Shown here one piece after another: positions 53,349 through 63,351 of a stretch of 64,000 nucleotides of DNA. How positions within the stretch are numbered: position 1 is the first letter of the stretch; the number at the start of each line of letters is the position of its first letter. A program made the position numbers and the translations under genes. Source of the DNA: Plasmodiophora brassicae (Eukaryota; Endomyxa: Phytomyxea; Phytomyxea; Plasmodiophorida); the NCBI GenBank assembly GCA_036867785.1, contig CP145421.1, positions 930,001-994,000 on the forward strand. Reading direction: 5' to 3'. The notes below the pieces were generated by a model. The model was not told where the DNA came from and did no database searches. It saw nothing but the letters and a program-made list of their open reading frames with translations.

Positions 53349-54179
53349 ATGGCACTGTGGTGCACACCCGACGCGGGCAGCCTGCACAGTTGCGAGACCT
53401 GTACGACAATGTCGTCCACCATGCGGCGCATCGCTTCCGAACGAAGAGGGGTGTCGCCGTGCGCGGACGGCGATCGCCACGGTGCCACGTTGACGCGCGC
53501 CCTGACGTACTGCTGCCTGTGCGCCGACGTCGGCCGACAGGAGGACCTGATCGCGCCGGTCCGTCCGGGGACCTCGTCGTCGTCGTCGTCGTCACACTGA
53601 ACGCGCCCTGGCAGGTGTGCGACTGCAGGAAGAGGAACGACGCTGGCGTCCGGATTCACGCCGTCTGCCTGCAGGCGTACTACAGCCACTGCAGGCAGGT
53701 CTACACGATCCCGGACGACCATTTCGTATGCCCCCGCTGCAGGCGGCCGTTCCGGGTGCACGTCAGCTATCAGGTGGGGCCGGCGATACCGCTGCCCCGA
53801 TCGCTCGGGGACTTCCCCGGTCGAGCAATGTCGTAACGATGCATCGCAGATGCGGCACGGCTGGCTCCACTTCGTGCGGTCGTCGATTGGGCATCTGTGC
53901 GAGCTCACCGTCCTCGTCGTGGTGTCCATCGTGTTCGTCGGCGCTGTCGCCGGGTACTCCCTCTGCTGCCGTTGTTCGCCGGGTCTCACACCGCCCCCTG
54001 CCCTGTCCAGGCAAATCGTGCTGGGCGCCGGGTCGGCCCTGGTCCAGGAGAGTCCCGTCCTGGCGGTCATGTTCGGCTCAGCGTTCCTGACCGCGATGGC
54101 CGTCTCGTGCATGGCCATGCGCAAGGTGACCGAACGCGCCATCCGCAGCGCATCGGACCCGATCCTGGAGATCGCCTGA
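53349..54179 (+). CDS. MARCH-type RING-CH E3 ubiquitin ligase
   Basis: Exons 53349-53558, 53615-53773 and 53850-54179; 232 residues, or 213 if a further GT-AG segment (53954-54010, 57 nt) is removed, which keeps frame. The RING-CH order C4HC3 is complete only after splicing: YCCLC in exon 1, IAP/VCDC across the first junction, IHAVC and CPRC in exon 2. Two TM helices follow (LTVLVVVSIVFVGAVAG and VLAVMFGSAFLTAMAVSCMA), the usual MARCH topology. A TCG repeat lies in the first intron. UBA1 in this window would supply its upstream partner. Confidence 0.82.
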
Positions 54180-54196
54180 CGACGACCCGCCTGTGC

Positions 54197-54213
54197 GTGT
54201 GTGTGTGTGTGTG
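54197..54213. repeat. (GT)n microsatellite
   Basis: An alternating GT run between the MARCH-like and Rab genes. Confidence 0.9.
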
Positions 54214-54302
54214 CATACACGGAAGCGCGAGATCGCCCTGTACCGTGTCGTGCTAGTCGAGCAGGGGCGCGCCCCTAGTTAATGAAGTAGGCGCCGGGGC
54301 GC

Positions 54303-55104
54303 ATGTCGGCCGGCAGCCGCCTGAGGACGCGCCGCCAGACCGAGGAGGCGCTGTACGCGCACCTGTTCAAGATCGTCCTCGTCGGCGACTCGTCGGTCGG
54401 CAAGTCGAACCTGCTGGCCCGGTACACCGGCCACGATTTCGACCCGACCCGCAAGAGCACGATCGGCGTCGAGTTCGCCAGCACCGTCGTCGCCATCGAC
54501 AACGTCAGCGTCAAGGCCCAGATCTGGGTACGCCGCGTCAATGCGGGCCGTGTGTGGGCGCCACGACGTTAAGCACGGCCCGGTGTTGGTGCAGGATACC
54601 GCCGGCCAGGAGAGGTATCGCGCGATCGCCAACAGCTACTACCGAGGCGCCGTCGGCGTCCTGCTCGTGTTCGACGTCAGCGCCCGACGGACGTTCCTGA
54701 ACCTGTCGCGATGGATGACGGAGCTCAGGAAATACGCGGAGGACGACGTACGGCTGGCGTGCCCACGCGTCTGCCGTCGTGATAACAGGGGTGGTGGGCG
54801 CCACATGTAGGTCGTCATTGCGATCGCGGGCAACAAGGCCGACCTGGGCACCGAACGACGCGAAGTCGACCCGGACGAGGTGCGGCAATTCGCCCAGGAG
54901 AACGACGTCATCGCGGTCGACGACGTATCGGCCAAGGACGGCACGCACGTGGCCGACGCATTCGAGACGCTGATCAAGGCGGTGTTCGACAGGGCCACGG
55001 CGAAGGGCACGCTGGGCAACCGAGCGCATCCATCCGCCGTCCTCAGCGTCGGGTCGTCGTCGTCGTCGGCGCCGCCCCTGGGGCAGTCGTCGCCGTGCTG
55101 TTGA
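54303..55104 (+). CDS. Rab11-like small GTPase
   Basis: Exons 54303-54527, 54595-54747 and 54811-55104 give 223 residues. P-loop GDSSVGKS, switch [20 protein letters not shown] split by the first intron, GNKAD for guanine and SAK. The [13 protein letters not shown] step and [16 protein letters not shown] favour Rab11/Rab2-like families. The C-terminus is SSPCC, a Rab double-cysteine geranylgeranylation signal, not a CaaX box. The N-terminal 20 residues ([13 protein letters not shown]) are longer and more polar than usual. It is a likely client of the GDI encoded at 10.3 kb. The loop [14 protein letters not shown] is typical of Rab11. Confidence 0.9.
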
Positions 55105-55255
55105 CGGTGAACGATGCGACGGCGCGGGGTCGCCACCCGTCGTTGCCGACATAACCGTACACGATGGACGTCAGTAGACGCGCCCCGCTGCACGTTCCGC
55201 CCAGCAAAGGTGAACACACTTGTGCCCGGTAATGTATTCGACGAGTCGTGCGTCA

Positions 55256-56842
55256 TCAGGCGAACGCGAACTCGCCGTACACCTCGTGGAGGCCGTCAGA
55301 TACCTGCGGGAACGGTCAACGTGAGCCGTACGACAGATGAAACGATGTTGCGACCTTGGCGTGGAATTCGGGGCGCGTCTTGGACAGGGCATGCGGATCC
55401 TCGGCCAGCAGGACGATGAAGGTGGCGACCCCCGACGACACCGGAGCCAGGACGACGCTGACGGCCAAGATGAACCACAGGGAGAAGAGCAGCGCTCTGT
55501 GCATAGGGGAGAGGGTCAGGCACCGTGTGTGGGCCCCGATGGGGTACGCGCGCTGGCCCTACATGATCCAGTTGTCGAGGTCGCCGTAGATGGGTGTGGC
55601 CCCGTGCACGCCGGTGATGACCGCCAGCATGGCCAGGCCGGCCAGCAGGCCGCCCGCCAGCGCCCCGGGCACGCTGGCCAGGTGGCTGAGGTCGTCGTCG
55701 ATGATGACGTCGAACCCTTTGGCCATCAGCAGCCGCCAGGTCGACCTGGCCGACGCGAAGAAGCTCTCGCCGTACACGCCGACGTACACGAACGCGTACT
55801 TGGAGACGAACTCGAGCGCGTGGCGAACGCATTCGACCAGGCAGGCCAGCAGGCCGCAGACGAGCGACACGCACGCGTCGTCGCTGCTTCGGGCGGCCGA
55901 CCGCGACACCGTTTCCAGCGTGCGCATCAGGGCGACCAGGAAGCTGCCGAGGCAGACCGACCCGAACGACGTCGTCAGGGCGCGGTGGAACGCCGCCCAG
56001 GTCGCGTTCGGGGGCGCGTTGTCGTCGCCCAGGAAGTACCAGGTGGCGCACTTGCCGGCGGTGGCGACGTGCACGACGTTCTTGAAGACCAGCCAGGTCC
56101 AGAACAGGCTGAACAGGCCCAGGATGGCCATCACGCCGTGGCTGACCGTGGCGGCCAGGCCGGTGACGTACACGCTCCAGACGGCGCCCAGGATCGTGGC
56201 CAGGACGCTGGCGGCGACCAGGCCGGGGCTGATCGCCGTGCATGACATCTCGACGAGGACGGAGACGAACCGGAGGCGGTTGCGGACCAGGAAGAAGTAC
56301 AGGGCGAGGGCGCCGGCGACGAACAGGGCGACCGAGCCGCCGATGATCTGCCCCAGGCTGAACAGCAGGATCGATTTGCACAGGAAGACGCCCACGGTGA
56401 CGCAGACGCCCAGCTTGATGGCCGCATGCGCGAACCGCTTCAGCAACGTGATCCAGATGACGCCCAGGAACATGGCGACGACGACGCCGAACCCGACGAA
56501 CGCCATGTCTGAAACGAACAGGTCGTTAGTGACCGGATGCAGGACGGGCGCCAGACGTTGACGTCGCGTGTTACATTGCTCTGCAGAGATGTTCAGACGG
56601 GAATGTCGGTCGCCGTCATCGTCGTCGCCGAGGTCCTCGCCAGAGGACCGCCAGTAGATGTCGAATGCGATGAAACCGATCAGGTGCGACAGGAACAGGA
56701 TCGCGAACGCGACGTCGCGCCATGGCGTCCGCTGCAGGACGTGGTCGGCGCCGCGCGCCCTGCACACACCAGAACGGGTCAGGGCGGTTGCCGGCCACAC
56801 TACTGGACGTCGAGGTACGTACCCTGATTCCGCCGTGGACAT
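55256..56842 (-). CDS. Choline-transporter-like protein (SLC44 / PNS1 type)
   Basis: Exons 56823-56842 (20 nt), 56575-56759, 55563-56508, 55355-55496 and 55256-55303 give 446 residues. About ten TM segments. Signatures: RDVAFAILFLSHLIGFIAFD after the first intron; FKNVVHVATAGKCATWYFLG; GSVCLGSFLVALMRTLE, which matches the CTL core GSLALGSLI; and CVRHALEFVSKYAFVYVGVYGESF; then the end LLAEDPHALSKTRPEFHAKV. The family moves choline or related amines; yeast PNS1 has no proven substrate. The first exon codes only the first six residues. Confidence 0.88.
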
Positions 56843-56885
56843 TGGCGCTGGCCGCCTGTCAATACGGTCGTGTGCCCTGCAACGA

Positions 56886-56893
56886 TATAAATA
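56886..56893 (-). promoter_or_regulatory. TATA-like box, CTL gene
   Basis: TATTTATA on the minus strand, 44 bp upstream of the CTL ATG. The 296-bp gap to the next, divergent gene is otherwise GC-rich. Confidence 0.45.
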
Positions 56894-57138
56894 CTCTTAC
56901 GCTCGCCCCGTTGAGCGTACCCGTTCGCTGTGGAAGTGGCCGCCAGCCACGCCTGGCCAGCGTCCAGGACCGGCAGGGCCGTAGCTCGATTAATCGCCCT
57001 GGAATAATCGTGACGGATTTAGAATTAACACGAAGGTATGCTTCGGCCGACGCGTCGTCAAGTGCGGTACCTCCGCGTGGGCACAGGGCGCTTAGGGGAT
57101 TCTATCAGTGGCGTTTACGCCGCGTATCATGTGGCGCG

Positions 57139-58587
57139 ATGAGCGCCTGGACCACAACCGCACTGTTCGGAGGATCGAGCGTCATTTCGCGAAAGTTCTC
57201 GATCGACCGCACCGGTCCAGGTCGACGTCGGCACATGTCATCATACTCGTCATCGTCATCATCGTCGTTGTACGGCGACAATGACAACTCGTGGCGCGAC
57301 GTGCACCCGAAGACGATCCGCGACCTGTGGCCGCGGCTGGCGCTCGTGTCCGACCCGCAGCACAGGATGGCGATGTGCCCATCGATGGACGCCGCGCTGG
57401 AGCCGATTCGCATGGCGTTCGGCAGCGACGTCCGCCCGCCGGACGACTTCACCACCCTGCTGCTGATGCCGCCCACCGACGACGCGTTCACTGCCCAGCA
57501 ACGCGCGCTTCTCTTTGGCATGATCTGCCGGTCGCCGTTGCACGAAGACATGGTCACCGTGCGCGTCTGGAAGCACCTGACGCGAGGCCTGGTCTACGAG
57601 AGCGACTTCCGCAACGACCACGCTGTCGACGATATCCGACGGGCCGTCGAACGAGCGACGAGCCTGCCCGTCGGGCAGCAGGAGCTGCGTCAAATCGGGC
57701 CTTGCATGACGTGCGGCATCAGGCTGTCGGCGAACGTCATCCTCAGCGACCTCGACTTTGACGACGATGGCGACATCGACGGCAATGGTGACGGCAGCGG
57801 CGCGTCTCGACAGCGCGTCATTGACCTGCACCTGACCGTACGCCCGGGCCTCACGTCGCGTGTACGCACGATGTCGAGGAGGAAGCACGCGTCGGGTCAG
57901 GTGCGGGTGCAGATCAACCTGGCGCCGGGCTGGCACGACATTGCGATTGCCAGCGACTGGTCCCTGGCTACCGCCCTGGTCGGCCGGTCGGCGTCCAAGT
58001 TGGCCGTCGTGACATCGGAGAACGATCGGTTCGGGCGGCGGTTCGTCCGGCACATCAAGTGGACCGCTCGATACCACGGGCCGACAGCCACGCTCGTGGA
58101 ACCGGGCGCCAACACGGTGCGAACCGTCCAGGTGGGCGCCTGCTCCATGTCAAACGGGTCGCCAACGGCCATCTGACGGAAACGGGCACAGGTCAATGGC
58201 GGACGGGCCTGGAAGCACCTGATCAGGAAAGCGATGGCGCGGTTTGGGAAAGGCACGCAAGTCACCGGCGACAGCATCGACGAACTGGTGGAATCGCTCC
58301 CGTCGGGCCTGCTCTGCCGGGCCCCGCGCACGCGCATCTCGTTCGCGTTCCTCGACGAGGTCGATCCCCTCACGGGGCCCCTCACCATCGCCCCAGAGAC
58401 GTGCGCCGGCTCGATCACCCGCATCTGCGTCGTCCTGCACTGCGTCGGCGTCGTCGTCGCCCCCTCGTCGCAACGCACCTCGCGTCACCAGGCCGCCAGC
58501 GCCACCGGCCTCCTCCACCTGAACGACGACCTGAGTGTCACCGAGCTGACCGCCATCATTGTCGACGACTGCAACGTCAACTCATGA
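57139..58587 (+). CDS. Unknown protein, 462 residues
   Basis: Exons 57139-58131 and 58192-58587 (60-nt intron). The first 45 residues are Ser-rich (an eight-Ser run coded by TCG/TCA). After that the protein is globular, with a conserved-looking Cys pair MTCGIRLS and a negatively charged DDDGDIDGNGDGSG loop that could bind Ca2+ but is not an EF hand. There is no signal peptide and no TM. I do not recognise any family. The gene is divergent from CTL and followed by the phosphate-translocator-type gene 168 bp downstream. Confidence 0.7.
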
Positions 58588-58755
58588 ATACACAGGCGCC
58601 GGTGTTGGGCAACGCCGGGCCAGTGCGCTCCACGAGGTGGTGGGTTGGCTGCTGCCGATGTCCGTGACGGAGAGCGGGGTCCCTGATGCCCTTGATAGGT
58701 GCACCAACGCAGTTGTCTGCGATCCGCCGAGGCGGCCCACCGTTCATTGCCGCAG

Positions 58756-60056
58756 ATGGCCAACCCGACAAAGACGCTGGACGTCGAGCTGGCGTCCGTT
58801 GAGACGGACGCGTCGGCCACCGATCAGGACCCGTCGTGCAAGTCGTCGATCAGCAACCAGCGCCGGTCGCAGCTGATCCTGCTGTCGCTGTTTGCGTCAT
58901 GGTTCGCCATCGATTCCGTCTACAACATCAGGTACGGGGACGAAGCACGACAGGTGCATGGGGGGTTCGATGTGCTGAGCGTCGGGGGTCACCGACCGAT
59001 GTAGCAACAAGGAGACGTTGCAGAAGGTGAATCTGCAGTGGACGCTGGCCGCGTTGCACTTCCTGATCGGCGGCCTGTACTACATGGCGATGTGGACGGT
59101 TGGCTGGAAGCCGACGCCGATCCTGTCGCTCGCTGACGTCGTCAAGCTGCTGCCGCTGGCGACGTTCACGCTGATCACGCATCTGTCGGCGGTCATGGCC
59201 ATCTACCTCGGCAGCGTCAGCTTCATGCACATCGTGAAGGCGTCGGAACCGCTGTCCAGCGCCATCCTCACCATCTTCATTCTTCGAGAGCGGTACCCGT
59301 GGCCCGTGTACGCGTCGTTCCTCCCCGTCATCGTCGGCATTGGCCTGGCGTCGTACCACGAGAACAACTTCTCCATCTGGGCGCTTGTCGGCGCCCTCGT
59401 GTCCATGCTGGCGTCGTCGCTGCGGGGCATCTACTCCAAGAGGCTCATGAAGGCGCCGATCGGCACAAATCTGGTACGGTCCAACGCGTCTGGCAGGTAT
59501 GGACCGACGCGCTGACATGGTTACCGGTAGACGCCGTCGAACCTGTACGGCGTCCTGACGATCATGGCGTTCCTGTTGCTGCTCGTGCCGTGCATTGTGC
59601 TCGAGCCACCCGTCAGCATGTACAAGGAGCAATTCGCGCGTGCTGCCGGCAAGGTATCCCCCCCCCCCCCACAGAGACGGTCCTGTCTCGTGCTGCGCCG
59701 AATCCTAAGCCACTGACCTGCCAGGGTCACTCCGCCGGGATCATCGTCGTGTGGGCGGTGCTGTCATCGGTGACGTACACGTGGTTCAACGAGATCTCGT
59801 ACCTGGCGCTGAACCAGATCAGTCCCGTCACCTACGGTACTCGGCCGACGCCTTGTTTGTCCATCGCCGCGCGCCCCTGATGACGCTTTCCACAGCTGTG
59901 GCGAACACGTCGAAGCGAACGATCATTATCGTGTCGAGCGTGCTCTGGTTCCGCAACCGTATCACGCCGCTGGGCTGGGTGGGCGGCGCCATCAGCATCG
60001 TCGGCGTCCTGGTCTACTCGCTCGTCAAGCTACGCTTCAAGCAGATCAAGATGTGA
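58756..60056 (+). CDS. Triose-phosphate-translocator-family carrier (TPT, DMT superfamily)
   Basis: Exons 58756-58931, 59005-59473, 59531-59653, 59725-59836 and 59896-60056 give 346 residues. Ten TM helices are expected. Family motifs: SNKETLQKVN after helix 1 (NK-L), SVSFMHIVKASEPLSSAILT, RGIYSKRLMK, and ISPVTYAVANTSKRTIIIVS (plastid translocators: ISPVTHSVGN-x-KR), then a last helix GWVGGAISIVGVLVYSLVK. The Lys and Arg that bind phosphate in plant TPTs are kept (AVANTSKR). In an organism without photosynthesis this should be a Golgi or relict-plastid carrier. Substrate unknown. A 14-C run lies in the third intron. Confidence 0.9.
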
Positions 60057-60193
60057 CATTCAAATCTATTGATTCGTTAATGAAACACGCCCCTGGTTCT
60101 CCCTGTTATTACCCGCACACGGGTCTACTGTTGGTAGGCAGGTAGGTAGGCCCTGACGATCCAGGTCGACGTTAATCGTTGCGTTCGGACAGC

Positions 60194-61166
60194 ATGGCGG
60201 AACCTAGCACAACGGGTCCAGGTGAGGCCGAGACCGATGTCGAGCACGAGGTCCGGACGATGTTCTCGGCCATGGACGCGCGCCTGGTCGGCTTCCACGA
60301 CACGCTGAAGGCCGAAGCGGACGTAGGCAGCATGGCGCAGCTTGGTGGTCGCCACCGGCCTGACGCACAGTTGCCGTTCAGGCCAAGATCCGGGAGTACG
60401 AGGCCAAATTCGAGCACGTCGCTCAGGAGATCGATCGGGTCCAGGCGCTGATCGGCCAGGAGACTGTCGCCCGTGTCATTGCCCTTCGCGACGTTCGAAT
60501 CGTACGTGAATACCATCTACCGGGTTTCACGCAGGATGCTGATCGTGAACGCGCAGGCGGTGCTGAAGAAGATTCAGGAGGCGGGCGAGCGATTCCACAG
60601 AGCCTTCCAGGAGCGCCTCCAGCCGTTCCATGGCCAAATCCAGGACCTGGAGCGTCAGGTCGACGAGGTCGCCGCCAAGCTCGACGAGAAGCGGCACCAG
60701 TTCGGGGAGACCATTGAGCAGAACTCCATGGCCATCCTCGAGAAGTTGCTTGAATTCGACGTACGTGCCCCGACATGGCCTATACGGGGAGATCAATCTC
60801 GTAGATGACACAGAACACTGCGTCCAGGTCGAGTTCAGGGCGAAGAACGCGGAACGGTTTCATAAGGAGGCGGAGGTCGGCGAGGAGATCGTGAAGGCCA
60901 AGAGCGAGATCGACAACGAGGTCCAACTGGTGACCAAGGAAGCCAACGGCTTAGTAGTGACGCTGGCCGACAAAGTCAAGGTCGTCGTTCGGGAACGCGC
61001 CGAATGCCACGCGAAGATCGACGCGATCATGGAGGCTCAGGCGGTCGCCATCGACCAGGAAATCGTCAAAGAGAACGCGGACCGGGACGCGCGGTACCGC
61101 CAGATCGTCGCCGAGATCCCCGTTCACGTCGCCCGCATCAAGAACGGCGTCCACGTGATCTCGTAA
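60194..61166 (+). CDS. SF-assemblin-like coiled-coil protein
   Basis: Exons 60194-60322, 60382-60501, 60557-60760 and 60828-61166 give 263 residues, close to SF-assemblin (about 276). The protein is almost entirely coiled coil with regular skips: EYEAKFEHVAQEIDRVQ, KKIQEAGERFHRAFQ, EIDNEVQLVTKEANGL, and a last block VAIDQEIVKENADRDARY that resembles the repeated A-I-x-x-E-x-x-x-R units of SF-assemblin and beta-giardin. These build striated rootlets at flagellar bases. Other coiled-coil families cannot be excluded by eye. Confidence 0.55.
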
Positions 61167-61618
61167 TGCAGCCGGGCATACGACCATTGATAGGTAGACT
61201 TGTAAATACGGCAGAGCAGGCAGCCTCAGTGGTGGGCATTGTCCGCCCTGGCCCTGGCACGCGGCGGGCTGTATATGTTACACGGTGGGCGCAAATCCGA
61301 AAGTCCGAACTCCGATTGCGACCAGTCGAAAGCTCAGAGGCGGGCTGCGGGGACAGCGTCGTTGACCGCGTACCTGCAGTGACGTCATCGCCCCTCGAAT
61401 ATCTTGAGCGGGCCCCGTTTGACGTCCGTCACCCCAGAAAGAGTGTGTAGCGTGTGACTCATGCCCCTGTCGTGCTGTTGCTGATCTGGCGTTATGTCCT
61501 GCCAGGGCCGGTCGCCCCACTTGACAATTGTCGCCCCTACTCGAACAGCGTTCCCCGTTTTCTATTTTATATTGCGGCACACCTCGAACACACTCTGTCC
61601 GGCATTAACGACGACAAG
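61167..61618. other. Intergenic region upstream of the lectin gene
   Basis: 452 bp. TATTTTATA at 61563-61571 lies about 50 bp before the lectin ATG and could be its TATA box. Nothing else is seen. Confidence 0.4.
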
Positions 61619-62460
61619 ATGACGACTGTGCTGCTCCTCGCCGTGATGCTCCTGGGCGGCATCGCCTCCGCCCAACCCGTCTCCATGGACCTGAAGCAGC
61701 CGTTCCAGCGCGGCGACTGGCAAGCGTTCGGCACGACGATCTTCTCCCCGCAGCAAGCCATCCTGACGACGCAGCTCTTCGAACCGAAGAACCAGGTGCA
61801 ACGTGGCTCCCTGTGGAATCAGCAACCGTTCCCGTTCAAGAACCAGTGGGAGATTGTGCTGAAGCTCAAGGTGAGCGGGCGCGGTAATGACGGCGAAGGC
61901 ATGGCGCTGTGGCTGGTCGAGACCCCGAACGAGCTCGGTCCGGTGTACGGGTCCCGCGATTACTTCAAAGGCATCGGCATCATGTTCGACAGCCGCGACA
62001 ATGACCGCCTTCGGAACAACCCGTCGATCTCGGCCCACTACTTCGACGGCATGACGCCGTACAACCACAGCGACGATGGCCTGCGAACGCAGCTCGCTGG
62101 ATGCATCGCCGACTACCGCAACAGGAAGAACATTGTCGCGACCAAGGTCGCGTACAACGGTACGCACCTGTCCGTCTTCGTCGACCTGACCGAGACGGGC
62201 GAGTACCGCAAGTGCCTGGTCGAGAAGCTGACCATGACGAACACGGCGCCGCTCTACCTGGGTGTGTCGGCTGAGACCGCTCCGGGTCCGTTCCAGGAGA
62301 CGCAGGACGTCATCTCGATCGAGGTGACGGGCACGCCGGACTGGTCCCGTTCGACACCGCCCAAGGTCGCTCCCGGCTGGCAGCAGCAACAGCAACAGCA
62401 GCAGCAGGATCAGGCGGCCGCCTGGCGCGCTGCCGCTCCTCCCCAGCAGGCGTCATGGCA

Positions 62461-62506
<46 letters not shown>

Positions 62507-63097
62507 CAGCAGTGGAAGGCGACACCCGAAGCGCCATCTGCCTGGTCGGGGTCGGACACGGAAGGGAGCGCTGTGCACGACAAACTGGACCAGTTGATGA
62601 GGGCGGCGACGCACTCGCAGCTCGAGTCGCAGCAGGCCGGTGAGGTGCTGAAGGAACTCGAGCAGAACGTGATGCGCCATGTGTCTGGGGCGACCAAGGC
62701 GATCCTGAACCGGCTGGCCCGGTTCGATTCGGTGGCGTCGACGCTGACGACGGTGCAGCAGCAGATGGAGTCGCTGTCGAAGGTGACCGACTCGACGAAG
62801 GGCAGTGTTGACGCCGGTCGCGTCGACGCCGAACGACGGTACAACGACCTGAACGGCAAGCTGGACGCGGTCCTCTCCGAGGTGAAGACGATGAAGGAGA
62901 TCGTGGAGCGGCAGTCGCGTACGACGCTGTCGCTGATGGAGCGCCGCATGCGCGAGATGTCCATGATATCGCAGGGCGCGGTCGCCAAGGGCAACGGGTG
63001 GGGCTTCTGGGTCATCCTCGTCATCTGCCAGGTCCTGTTCGTCATGTTCCTCGTGTACCGCCACTTCACCAACAAGAAGCTCGACAAACTCCTGTGA
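61619..63097 (+). CDS. L-type lectin cargo receptor (ERGIC-53/VIP36 family)
   Basis: Single exon, 492 residues from ATG 61619. Signal peptide (VLLLAVMLLGGIASA); lectin domain about residues 20-245 with GEGMALWLVE, IGIMFDSRDND, the sugar and Ca2+ sites around PSISAHYFD and the loop YNHSDDG; disulfide pair in LAGCIADYRNRKN and YRKCLVEKL. Then an unusual Gln-rich linker with two long Gln runs, a coiled coil (about 320-440) and a TM near the C-terminus (GFWVILVICQVLFVMFLVY). The cytosolic tail RHFTNKKLDKLL has a dilysine but not the classical KKFF end. It cycles glycoprotein cargo between ER and Golgi. Confidence 0.9.
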
Positions 63098-63351
63098 TGA
63101 TCACCCGCCCTCCCCATTGCTAGACACCAACCGAACGCATCATACTGCAATACAGACGTCGTCGTATGTCGTTAGTCCTGGAATGTGCAGCGCGCGGCTC
63201 TGGAATGGCGCAAGTTCGAGCTGAGCGGCGCGAGTCGGAGTCGCGACAACCCCCAAAAAAACGCCGCCGCGGAATCGATCTTGTGGCGCGTTTTTGCGAC
63301 GTCGCCTCCGGACGACGACGACGACGACGAGCGGCGGCTGTCGTCGTGGCC

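Noticed and set aside
55060-55076. TCG repeat near the end of the Rab gene as a microsatellite of interest
   Set aside because: It simply codes the Ser run of the hypervariable tail that Rab proteins usually have.
55296-56381. 361-residue Arg/Pro-rich frame on the same strand as the CTL gene
   Set aside because: Alternative frame of the membrane-transporter exon. The composition is only Arg, Pro and Gly, and the CTL frame carries all the family motifs.
59657-59670. 14-C homopolymer as a possible sequencing gap
   Set aside because: It lies in an intron of the phosphate-translocator-type gene; frame on both sides is unaffected, so it does not change the gene call.
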